DNA of 24,848 nucleotides from a virus, in IMG/VR virus record IMGVR_UViG_3300037584_000261, positions 1-24,848 of that record; one strand, 5' to 3'. Below, one piece after another: positions 1-7,729 of this stretch. Positions within the stretch are counted from its first letter, which is position 1; each line of letters starts with the position of its first letter. Made by a program: the position numbers and the translations under genes. The notes beneath the pieces are model-generated. The model saw nothing but the letters and a program-made list of their open reading frames with translations, was not told the origin of the DNA and searched no databases.

Positions 1-83
1 GGGAAAGCATTAGGATATGTATGAGGAGGCAAACAAGAGTTTGCAATAGAAGAGCATAGTATAAGTGTTAGTACATATTCCAT
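1..83 (-). CDS. Partial small secreted or membrane protein (N-terminus only)
   Basis: An open frame starts at an ATG at 83-81, inside a TAATG overlap with the stop of the holin-like gene, and runs off the window edge after 27 complete codons without a stop. A GGAAAA ribosome-binding site lies about 8 bases upstream. The peptide begins MEYVLTLILCSSIANSCLPP, a short hydrophobic N-terminus with cysteines at residues 10 and 17, as in a signal peptide or a weak lipobox (ANSC). Its position directly after a holin-like gene would suit a lysis accessory protein such as a spanin, but that is inference and the lipobox is not canonical. I do not recognise the family with certainty. Confidence 0.5.
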   Translation of the reverse strand, partial: MEYVLTLILCSSIANSCLPPHTYPNAF

Positions 84-304
84 TAAATAAATTTTCCAAT
101 TTTTAAACCTCCTATTATAATAGATAACACTCCTCCGATATAGAAGATCACTTTGAGGCCACCTCTTCCCATGGCTACTTGCTCCTTGAGCTGCACTATA
201 TCTTTAGTATTTTGTTCTACATCTTTGTGAATGTGGTCCAGCTTTTGACTAATATGTTTTAGAGTTATACTATGAACAGTAGATTTTTTTGTAACTCTAG
301 CCAT
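83..304 (-). CDS. Small XhlA/holin-like membrane protein
   Basis: This 73-residue protein has a basic N-terminus, a helical and probably coiled-coil stretch at residues 15-43 (KLDHIHKDVEQNTKDIVQLK), then a glycine-containing hydrophobic segment at about 51-66 (KVIFYIGGVLSIIIGG) and a basic end. That order, coiled coil then one C-terminal membrane helix, is the layout of XhlA-type haemolysin or holin-associated proteins, which work at the cytoplasmic membrane with holins and endolysins. It lies at the end of the tail genes, where podoviruses often keep lysis genes, and overlaps the next gene by TAATG. No good ribosome-binding site precedes the ATG, so the start is somewhat uncertain. No endolysin is visible in the window. 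A small virion membrane protein is the main alternative. Confidence 0.6.
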   Translation of the reverse strand: MARVTKKSTVHSITLKHISQKLDHIHKDVEQNTKDIVQLKEQVAMGRGGLKVIFYIGGVLSIIIGGLKIGKFI

Positions 305-348
305 ATCATAATCTATAATATTATTGTATCTTCTTCCTAGCCATCTAA

Positions 349-675
349 TTATGCTAATAGAGTTGGGTCTATTGCGTTAATTTCATCATCAGTCATTTCC
401 ATTTTTCTGTATGCTGAAACTTTATTTGTTTTTTCTGTATTAGCTTGGTCAGTCAATTCAGTTTGTTTTGCTTCAACTTGTTCCCAAGTAGGTGCAATAT
501 TGTCTTTCCAAATTGTTCCACTTTCGTGAAATGCTACTAAATTATTATATTCTTCCTCATTAGTAGGTGCGTTTCCTTGATAACCTTGAAAACCATCAAA
601 TGTAGCTATTGCATCATCAATATGTACTTTTGTATTATTTCCATTTTCGTCTTTGTGCCATCTGTATTTTGTCAT
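349..675 (-). CDS. Small acidic phage protein of unknown function
   Basis: The gene encodes 108 residues and starts at an ATG with a strong AGGAGAT site five bases upstream. The protein is acidic and has two parts: an N-terminal half rich in W, N and G (MTKYRWHKDENGN at the start), and a C-terminal helical half (residues about 65-108) ending MTDDEINAIDPTLLA. There are no cysteines, signal peptide or membrane segment. It sits between the fibre-type genes and the holin-like gene. Small proteins of this kind are common after marine phage fibre genes, and some fibre-assembly chaperones have a similar size and place, but nothing in the sequence proves that role here. Confidence 0.75.
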   Translation of the reverse strand: MTKYRWHKDENGNNTKVHIDDAIATFDGFQGYQGNAPTNEEEYNNLVAFHESGTIWKDNIAPTWEQVEAKQTELTDQANTEKTNKVSAYRKMEMTDDEINAIDPTLLA

Positions 676-688
676 ATTTTATCTCCTA

Positions 689-1486
689 TTATTTTAACAT
701 TTCGTCTATAAACATATAGAAACCTTTTTGATGAGTTCTAACATCATCAGAACTGTTTGGGTTTAAAGAAGTACCAGGTCTATTACCAGAACCACTTTTA
801 CTTCTATAACCATATTCAATCGTATGTGTTCCTGCGTCTAAATCGGTTCTGTCAAATCTTTTGTGTGCGTGATGTGTATTTTGTTGTCCATCATCATTAT
901 GTCCCATACCCCAAAAAGCACTACTGTCATTATTTTCGTGGTCAGCATTTGCAGTAGTTATATCAAGATAAATACCAGAATAATCTGAAGAATTCTGATA
1001 ATGTACTGCCATCCATGTCACATCAATAGCTGATGTTGAGTTGTCATGTACTTTTACAAAGTTTGTTGTAAATATTGCACCTGTATTTGATGAGTCAGAA
1101 TAAGCATATCTAGTATTATTAAAGTAAACTGTTCTTTTAACTAATGGAGTTGATACACTTCCCCAAACTGGGTTAGCACCAGAACCTTGTGTTTTTAAGA
1201 ATTGTCCACTTGTTCCAGCTGCTAGTCTTTGTAATCCACTTCCATCACGATAAAGTATATCGCCTTGTGTCGTTAATGTAGTTGTTAAGTCTGTTCCATT
1301 AGTACCAGCAGATGACATTTGTTGCCAATATGCTGATGCTGATGCTGGATTTTGATTTGATCCAGCTTGTATAGAAATGTAACTTGATCCAGAATGGCTC
1401 ACTACATCATCTACTGCATAAGTAGTAGAATTAGACCATGGGCCTTTCCAATTAAATTTAATATTGCCGACCGAAATTGTTGCCAT
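689..1486 (-). CDS. Secondary tail fibre / receptor-binding protein with CBM5/12-like domain
   Basis: This 265-residue protein has an N-terminal module at residues about 10-58 with the pattern W-x3-TTYAVDDVVSHSGSSYIS and a closing YWQQM. This is the aromatic framework of CBM5/12 (chitin-binding type 3) carbohydrate-binding modules, which are common on phage tips. Next comes a linker at about 65-110 with the marine-phage tail motif GDILYRDGSGLQRL. The C-terminal region from about 115 is beta-rich and includes a histidine-rich stretch (NTHHAHKRF). It lies just after the main tail fibre gene, in the same order of transcription, with an AGAAAGGA site upstream. The likely role is glycan recognition at the tip or side of the fibre. 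The target glycan cannot be read from sequence. Confidence 0.75.
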   Translation of the reverse strand: MATISVGNIKFNWKGPWSNSTTYAVDDVVSHSGSSYISIQAGSNQNPASASAYWQQMSSAGTNGTDLTTTLTTQGDILYRDGSGLQRLAAGTSGQFLKTQGSGANPVWGSVSTPLVKRTVYFNNTRYAYSDSSNTGAIFTTNFVKVHDNSTSAIDVTWMAVHYQNSSDYSGIYLDITTANADHENNDSSAFWGMGHNDDGQQNTHHAHKRFDRTDLDAGTHTIEYGYRSKSGSGNRPGTSLNPNSSDDVRTHQKGFYMFIDEMLK

Positions 1487-1556
1487 AATTTTAAAATCCT
1501 TTCTTAATTAATAAAGTTGTTTTTCATATTTTTATATATAAACATTTAGAGTACAC

Positions 1557-3302
1557 TTATACAGTAGCTATTAACCTTCCATTATTTATACTAAATGTAA
1601 ATCCAGTTGATGCAAATATTACATCATCAAAACTATCATAAGTAGCAGCATCAATATTATCATCTCCTCCATTTGTTGTTACAACTTGTAAAGTGTTTGG
1701 TCTTGGAACTGGTGTATTTGCTTGGCCACCCATTCCAGAGTGAGATGAACAATAATAGTATAAAGTCGGAGCTCCAGTCGCTACTACTATTGTAACCTGG
1801 GTAGATGAGTTATGAGTAACCCCAGTTGTATATTCACTTCCAGAATTATGAGAACCATCTGATGTTGTAGAAAATTTAAAAGGATGGCCAGATGGGTAAG
1901 TAAATATATAAGTGTTACCCTCTAATAATTCTAAAGTATCTTGTTGAACTCCATCTATAAAATATTTATTTGAACCACCTACAGATACTACTGTAACTGT
2001 TCTGTTAATAGTTGAACCAGTAAATGATTTTACAAATCCATAAACCTCTGCACTTGATGTATTACTAAATGATAAATTTCCAGAGCCATCTGTAGTGATT
2101 GCTTGTCCAGCTGTTCCATCAGAGGTAGGATAACTAAGCCCATCTATAATTACTTTTCCAGAGCCATTTGGTGTAATAGGAATATTTCCATTAGAAACAG
2201 AAACAATACTATTGCCATTGACATCTAAATTACCTCCAAGTTGAGGAGTAACATCTCCTACAATATCTGTAAGTCCAGCTTGTATAGAGGCCCAAGAGGT
2301 TCCATTATAAAATTTTACAGCATTATCAGTAGAGTTATAAAATAAATCTCCTTCATCTAAACTTGATGTCGGATCGCTTGATCCTACTCTGTATCTTTCA
2401 GCAAAGCTATTTACACCAGATAAATTATTTGCAACAGTTGTAACATTAGCTTTTACAGCCTCAATGGCATTTAGATCTGATACAAAATCAGTAGTTGCTA
2501 ATTGGTTTAAATCACTAACTATATCTGATGTAGCTAAAATATTTAGATCTTCTACTATTGCAGTAGTAGCTAGTGTGTTTAAATCAGAAACAAAATCAGA
2601 TGTAATTAAACTTGAAACTGCTGCTACAGAATTAATGTTAGAAATGTTTGAGGCTACTGTTCCTATATTAGTGTTTGCAGCAGCTACAACACCTATATCA
2701 GTTGCATCAGCAGCTACAGCAGTAATATTAGAACTTATCCCAGCAAGTGTTGTTAAATCAGTAGTGATAGCAGCTAGTGTATCAATAGAGGTAGTATCTG
2801 GTCCAAGTTCTAAAGCTGTACCAGCTGAGTTGTATCTAATTACTTTTCCAGAGTTTGCAGTCGTTGTACTATAAGGAAACTCTAAAGGACCAGAGGTACC
2901 AGATCCAGTTACAGTCCTTGGAGTAGTAACTTTTAATTGTATAGATCTGTCTGTAATTTCTTTAAGTTGTTGTTGTCTAATTAATACATTATCAAATTCT
3001 GTTTCTAGTGTAGCTGGATTGTTTGCTTGTCCAGTTTGAAATACAGTAGTTCTTGATAATGGCTGATCACCAATGATAGTAATTATTTCACCAGCTGTAG
3101 TTGCTGATCCAAAGGTTACAGTTCCAGTACCATCACCATTTAAAGATACACTATAATGGGTTGTTTCTGTTTTTAAAGTATCATCAATATAAACTTGTAG
3201 TTCAGATGATGCGTTTACTTGAAAACTAAAATTAAACGCAGTCTGTCCAGTAGATGTATATTGTATCCTTCTATCTACAGCATTTATATTAAAAGTTGCC
3301 AT
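1557..3302 (-). CDS. Tail fibre with T7 gp17-like N-terminus and cupredoxin-like domain
   Basis: This 581-residue protein opens with the T7 gp17-type fibre attachment domain (about residues 5-125), including a VDRRIQYTSTGQTAFNFSF-type start and a FDNVLIRQQQLKEITDRSIQL helix. Residues about 170-295 hold short repeats, among them four units of the DxVxDLNxLAT type between 235 and 280, a likely trimeric shaft. A marine-phage module follows at about 303-340 (RYRVGSSDPTSSLDEGDLFY). Residues about 445-532 look like a cupredoxin: H473 in SGHPFKF, then C518, H521 and M524 in YYYCSSHSGMGG, with C518 the only cysteine in the protein. The gene abuts the large internal protein gene (TAG then ATG). The N-terminus should anchor it to the tail and the distal part contact the host. 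Copper binding is inferred. Confidence 0.9.
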   Translation of the reverse strand: MATFNINAVDRRIQYTSTGQTAFNFSFQVNASSELQVYIDDTLKTETTHYSVSLNGDGTGTVTFGSATTAGEIITIIGDQPLSRTTVFQTGQANNPATLETEFDNVLIRQQQLKEITDRSIQLKVTTPRTVTGSGTSGPLEFPYSTTTANSGKVIRYNSAGTALELGPDTTSIDTLAAITTDLTTLAGISSNITAVAADATDIGVVAAANTNIGTVASNISNINSVAAVSSLITSDFVSDLNTLATTAIVEDLNILATSDIVSDLNQLATTDFVSDLNAIEAVKANVTTVANNLSGVNSFAERYRVGSSDPTSSLDEGDLFYNSTDNAVKFYNGTSWASIQAGLTDIVGDVTPQLGGNLDVNGNSIVSVSNGNIPITPNGSGKVIIDGLSYPTSDGTAGQAITTDGSGNLSFSNTSSAEVYGFVKSFTGSTINRTVTVVSVGGSNKYFIDGVQQDTLELLEGNTYIFTYPSGHPFKFSTTSDGSHNSGSEYTTGVTHNSSTQVTIVVATGAPTLYYYCSSHSGMGGQANTPVPRPNTLQVVTTNGGDDNIDAATYDSFDDVIFASTGFTFSINNGRLIATV

Positions 3303-6300
3303 CTATCTTTTACCCATCAATTCTTTTTTCTTTTTTAAATTTTCTATACCTATACTAATCTGAGGATATACACTTTTCAATTCTTTTAATGCATCCTCTC
3401 TAAAACCTTCTACCACACTTAATAACATTTGTAACTGTTTTCCTCTCTGTGGTCCATCCTCATGATTTTCATGTCTTTGCCATGTAGAACTTTCCATTTT
3501 CTTTTGCATAGCATCTAACAAATCACTATAACCATTTCCATCATTATCTCTATTAATAATTGTTACATAATCATAATATTGTTCACTATCTAAATTTATT
3601 ACACCACCTACCTTTTTAGGATGCATAGGTATTCCTAAACCATAAGTTTGTAGCCAATCATCTACCATATTAAACTTATCTGTATGTTTTATCTTAACTG
3701 GATTTATTATACCTTGCTCTGGTCCTTCCATTATTTCACCCCAATAATTCAAAGCTGGTTTAAGATCTGAGTTAAAAAAAGGGCTATTTTTATGTATCTT
3801 ATTTAATGATTGATAGAACTTTCTAATTGGTAAAGGTATATCTGGGTTTTCATCAGTTCTACCAAAGAAACCAAAGAAACCATAATCAGCTTGTTCTGGT
3901 GAAATCATAGTATTGTATATTGTTGGATCTTGCATTTTTTCTAAATATGTACTGAAAGTACCAAAAGGATTTGTAACTACACCATAAGTAGCCTCCATAA
4001 CTTGATCACTTATAGCTGCCAAACCATTCATAAGTTTAGTTTCTTGATCTGATCCTAATCCATTAAATGCTTTAGCTATTGTAGAAATACCCTCTAAGAA
4101 AGGTTGTTCACCCATGTATGTGTACATCCAAGATATACCAGCAGCAAAAGCAGCTTGTATGTTTTCATCTTGAGCATAACCATATTGCTCTGGTCTTGAT
4201 GCTGCATATCCAAGATCAGCTGCCATAGCTAAGAATGTGGACATAGGCTCAAACCTTGCAAAACTATAAAATTTAAAATTACCATCATCTTGTCTAAAAC
4301 CTATAGAGTATGGTTGATAACCATTTCTAAAAAAAGCATCTCTTTCTTTTTTAGTACCTGGAGCTCTACCAGTAATTATAAAATCACTAGATCCATCAGC
4401 AGCTCCATAAGTGTATTGCATAAATTGATACATAAAGAATGATGTTGTTAATATTTTTGCTTGAGCTAATTGTTTCTTTGCTGGACCATTTGCACCCACC
4501 AAATCTCTTCTTACAGATGGCATTAATAAAGCTGTAGTTGGATTTCTTTTAGAACTTTCTAAAAATATATTTGTTACTGTTTTATAGAATGGTACAAATA
4601 ATTTTACCTCTGGTATATTCATAAATGATTGTAAATTTTTTAATGCACCTGGAGGTAAGTCTGCCTGGAAGGTACCTTCTAACATACTAGCTTTTACATC
4701 TAATACTGTTTGATAACTAGGATCTGATAACTCTTTAGTATAAGCTGCTTGAGCATCTGCTTTGCTACCACCAGTATTTATAACTTCATTGTATTTTCTA
4801 GTTGCTAATCTTTCTAGTTCTACTTGGAATAATATACCTTTCATAAACTCATCCTCAGCAACAAGTAATCTACCAGGAAATCTTGCAGCAGTTCCCATGT
4901 ATTCTAATATCATACCAAGAGGAGTATCTGACATACCACCAGCTAGTTCTTTGCCTATAGCTTTTCTTGGTGGTAAATCTAATTTAGTATTTGATGAACC
5001 TTTTTTAAAACCCTCTATCATATTGTCTATACCTAACTTGCCACCATAGTTTAGAGCTTTAATCATAGATACTACCTCATTGAATTGTACTCCTTGAGGT
5101 GATCCATTAAATGGTATTTTGTTTAATGTTGCTGCTACTGTATATTCCATAAGTCTTAGTGAATTAAATCCTAAGTTACCTATTGTGTTTACTATGTGTG
5201 TTATTGGCGACATCAATCTTGAGTTTACCCATAACTCTACCCAGCCATCTTTCCATTTTGATGCAAGAGATAATTTAGCAAACTTACTAGCTTGATCTGG
5301 TCTAAGCATAAGAAAGTGTTGAGATATATTTTTAAAACCATTTTCACTAAAATCTGCGTTCATATTATCAGTCATCCATTTAATAGTATCTGCTGCTGTA
5401 CCTTTATCTACAACAAGTGTAGGATCTGTTTTTTGTACCTCTTGAATTACTCTAAGTTTTTGACCAGCTGAGGATGCATCAGCAGCAGTCTTAGAAAGTA
5501 TTTGGCCATACAATCTTAACACTTTGTAAAATTCTATTTTTTCTGCCTCTGTAGCTGTACCCTTTTTACCCTTGTCTGCAATCTTAGCTAAGTAAGTGTA
5601 TAATAATTTTGTTTCCATTATAGCTCTGACACCCACATCAAGAGGTAGAGCTTGTCCTTGTTTTTTATTTAAGATTTGTAAGTACACATCAGATCTACCA
5701 AGCTTTGCTGCCTGGCTCATAAGTTGCTCTACATTTACTTTACCACCTTTAGCATTTTCTATCTGATCTTTAAATATTGTGTAAACTGTATCTGAAAATT
5801 TATTTGCTTTAAATGTACCATTTATATCAGTATCTAAATCATTAAATATTTTTTTAAGACTTTTTGTTTTACTGACATCTTTTATAGTTCCTAATTCAAA
5901 CTCTTCTAATATATTGTTTACAGTTTTTAATTCATCCTCATCAAACTCTTTAAGTATAATCGTACCAGTAGCTTGATCAATTTCTATATCACCTTCAATC
6001 TTATTAAGTATTTCTTTTTGTTTATCTAATCTTTCTTTTTTATTTTTACCATAAGGATCACCTTTATGTGTTGGTTTTGATGGTAGTTTAAATCCACCAG
6101 CTAGTAATACTTTCTCCTCTTGTAATTGTAGATCTCCTCCTATTTGCTCTTGGTCCTCTGTATTTATAGGAGCTACCTCATCACCTTTGCTTACACTTTT
6201 AAAATCAACATCATTGTCAATCATTGTCTTGTCATTCTTTTCCAAGAAATCTAAATTGACTGTTGTGTTTGTAGTTTCTGCTACAGTATCTAAAGCTAAG

Positions 6301-6320
6301 TCTTTTGATTTAAGAGCCAT
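3303..6320 (-). CDS. Large internal virion / DNA ejection protein (T7 gp16 position)
   Basis: A 1005-residue protein in the place of T7 gp16, the largest ejection protein, which enters the host envelope ahead of the DNA. The N-terminal 100 residues are charged and probably flexible. Residues about 100-360 are mainly helical. A conserved-looking segment at about 366-390 (NSRLMSPITHIVNTIGN) resembles a motif I know from large phage polyvalent and internal proteins. The middle has several moderately hydrophobic helices (for example MYQFMQYTYG), as expected of a protein that touches membranes. I see no lytic transglycosylase motif such as the one at the N-terminus of T7 gp16. The start overlaps the previous stop by TAATG. 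The role rests on size, order and composition. Confidence 0.7.
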   Translation of the reverse strand: MALKSKDLALDTVAETTNTTVNLDFLEKNDKTMIDNDVDFKSVSKGDEVAPINTEDQEQIGGDLQLQEEKVLLAGGFKLPSKPTHKGDPYGKNKKERLDKQKEILNKIEGDIEIDQATGTIILKEFDEDELKTVNNILEEFELGTIKDVSKTKSLKKIFNDLDTDINGTFKANKFSDTVYTIFKDQIENAKGGKVNVEQLMSQAAKLGRSDVYLQILNKKQGQALPLDVGVRAIMETKLLYTYLAKIADKGKKGTATEAEKIEFYKVLRLYGQILSKTAADASSAGQKLRVIQEVQKTDPTLVVDKGTAADTIKWMTDNMNADFSENGFKNISQHFLMLRPDQASKFAKLSLASKWKDGWVELWVNSRLMSPITHIVNTIGNLGFNSLRLMEYTVAATLNKIPFNGSPQGVQFNEVVSMIKALNYGGKLGIDNMIEGFKKGSSNTKLDLPPRKAIGKELAGGMSDTPLGMILEYMGTAARFPGRLLVAEDEFMKGILFQVELERLATRKYNEVINTGGSKADAQAAYTKELSDPSYQTVLDVKASMLEGTFQADLPPGALKNLQSFMNIPEVKLFVPFYKTVTNIFLESSKRNPTTALLMPSVRRDLVGANGPAKKQLAQAKILTTSFFMYQFMQYTYGAADGSSDFIITGRAPGTKKERDAFFRNGYQPYSIGFRQDDGNFKFYSFARFEPMSTFLAMAADLGYAASRPEQYGYAQDENIQAAFAAGISWMYTYMGEQPFLEGISTIAKAFNGLGSDQETKLMNGLAAISDQVMEATYGVVTNPFGTFSTYLEKMQDPTIYNTMISPEQADYGFFGFFGRTDENPDIPLPIRKFYQSLNKIHKNSPFFNSDLKPALNYWGEIMEGPEQGIINPVKIKHTDKFNMVDDWLQTYGLGIPMHPKKVGGVINLDSEQYYDYVTIINRDNDGNGYSDLLDAMQKKMESSTWQRHENHEDGPQRGKQLQMLLSVVEGFREDALKELKSVYPQISIGIENLKKKKELMGKR

Positions 6321-7729
6321 TATTGATCAGCTCCTTTTGTTTGATTGTTTATGTTTGGGTTGTCTGGGCTGTTTTGTATTTCCAGCCTTGTTTTTTCAAA
6401 GCCTTTATCAATAGCTTTCGCCTCTGTTCTCTTGTTGAGTTCTTTGGCAGAGCTATAAGATCCACCTTCTTTGAGTTCTGTAAGTCCTTTTTCTGTGTCA
6501 ATGGTTTTAAACTCCTTTAAGTCAAATATTCCTAATTGATTTCCACCCTTGGCAGTATAGAGGGCATCATCTAAATTGTCAATTCTTACAGAGGCATCTA
6601 AGTAATATTTACCATTTTCTAGCCATCCTCCAGCATAAACCTCAGAATATCTGCCATCTAGTGTCTTTTCTAAAGCCTCTACATTATCTAGTAGTTGATC
6701 AATATCTGTATCATTAAATGATTTAGCATCAAATACTATTTCTGTTTTTTTAGTAGGAGCCACCATAAACCCATCACTATAACCTAAATCTTGTGTACTT
6801 TTACCACCTATGGTAACAGAAAATCCCTCTGGATTATCTTTAACAATATTAAATAAACTTGTTGATGTTTCAGCTCTAGTAGCTGTACCACTTATTGTTT
6901 TAGTATTTATTTCATCTAAAGTTTTTTTCTCAATTTTATTAAAGGTACCTTTTTTCATTTTCTTTACTCCAGAGAAAAACTTAGTTAATAATGGTCCAAT
7001 GGCCTCACCTAAAGGTCCTAATACTATATCACCTTGTATTGCTTTCCATTTCTCTGCAAGAACTTCATCAGCTGTTACACCATCAGTTACATCCTCTGGT
7101 GTTTTTAAATATTCAAAATATCTTGATGCCATTGTTTCTGCATCTTTAGTTTCTATGTCAAAAGTTTCTGCAAGAAAACTTACAAAGTTTGCATCACCAG
7201 CTACTTGAGCTGTACCTACTGTTGCTGCCTCTGCTGCTAAAGCTCTTTGTATAATAGTCATCACACCTTTACCTTTAAGAAGAGTATTAAATAATTTATA
7301 GTATCCAACACCTGGAACCAAAAACTGAGCAAGTCCTTCTGTTAATGCACCTGGTAAAGTTTCTGTATCACCTATCTTGTTATAAACATTTTTTTTGTAA
7401 AACTCTCCAATATCTTTAACTATACCATCTCCCTCTGGATCTAGTTTTTTCAAAGCCTCTGGACCAAGTATAAATTTTTCAGCTCCAGCTGCAATCAATG
7501 TAGTAATACCCTCAGTTAGTTTTACACCACCTCTAATTACACCTTTACCCATGTCTTTTATAACTGGTTGTACTTCTGTTTCAAAAGTACCTCCAGGTTT
7601 GATTACATCATAAGCCTTTTCAAATATTGTTTTTTCTGCTGGTTCGTAACCATTAACATTGAGTATGTAATCTCTATCACTAGATTTATAATTATAATAG
7701 TTTTCGTATGCTTTATCTATACTGCTCAT
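6320..7729 (-). CDS. Internal virion protein, middle member of ejection set
   Basis: The gene encodes 469 residues, with its ATG in an ATGA overlap with the preceding stop. The N-terminus is rich in tyrosine and charge. Residues about 75-165 hold glycine-rich amphipathic or weakly hydrophobic segments (PGALTEGLAQFLVPGVGYY and following), and a second one around 235-250 (DIVLGPLGEAIGPLLTKFF). The C-terminal third is polar, charged and mixed alpha/beta. The hydrophobic patches fit a protein able to insert into membranes when ejected. No enzyme motif is visible. It lies between the 640- and 1005-residue proteins in the block that T7 uses for gp14-gp15-gp16, so I place it with the internal core by position. 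A tail-associated accessory protein is possible. Confidence 0.6.
   Translation of the reverse strand: MSSIDKAYENYYNYKSSDRDYILNVNGYEPAEKTIFEKAYDVIKPGGTFETEVQPVIKDMGKGVIRGGVKLTEGITTLIAAGAEKFILGPEALKKLDPEGDGIVKDIGEFYKKNVYNKIGDTETLPGALTEGLAQFLVPGVGYYKLFNTLLKGKGVMTIIQRALAAEAATVGTAQVAGDANFVSFLAETFDIETKDAETMASRYFEYLKTPEDVTDGVTADEVLAEKWKAIQGDIVLGPLGEAIGPLLTKFFSGVKKMKKGTFNKIEKKTLDEINTKTISGTATRAETSTSLFNIVKDNPEGFSVTIGGKSTQDLGYSDGFMVAPTKKTEIVFDAKSFNDTDIDQLLDNVEALEKTLDGRYSEVYAGGWLENGKYYLDASVRIDNLDDALYTAKGGNQLGIFDLKEFKTIDTEKGLTELKEGGSYSSAKELNKRTEAKAIDKGFEKTRLEIQNSPDNPNINNQTKGADQ

Noticed and set aside
1487-1556. AT-rich gap between the fibre genes with a 13-codon frame and possible promoter
   Set aside because: No hairpin, no consensus promoter pair and no ribosome-binding site for the short frame; the ribosome-binding site near 1490 belongs to the next gene.
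2461-2620. Short direct repeats that might suggest a CRISPR or regulatory repeat array
   Set aside because: The repeats are coding and correspond to the DxVxDLNxLAT units of the fibre shaft; spacing and divergence do not fit CRISPR.
2464-2874. Plus-strand open frame of 136 codons inside the tail fibre gene
   Set aside because: It mirrors the repetitive fibre coding sequence in another frame; composition is low-complexity and no ribosome-binding site or neighbour supports it.
6810-7208. Plus-strand open frame of 132 codons opposite an internal virion protein
   Set aside because: It is the antisense of a well-formed coding gene; long antisense frames are common in this codon usage.
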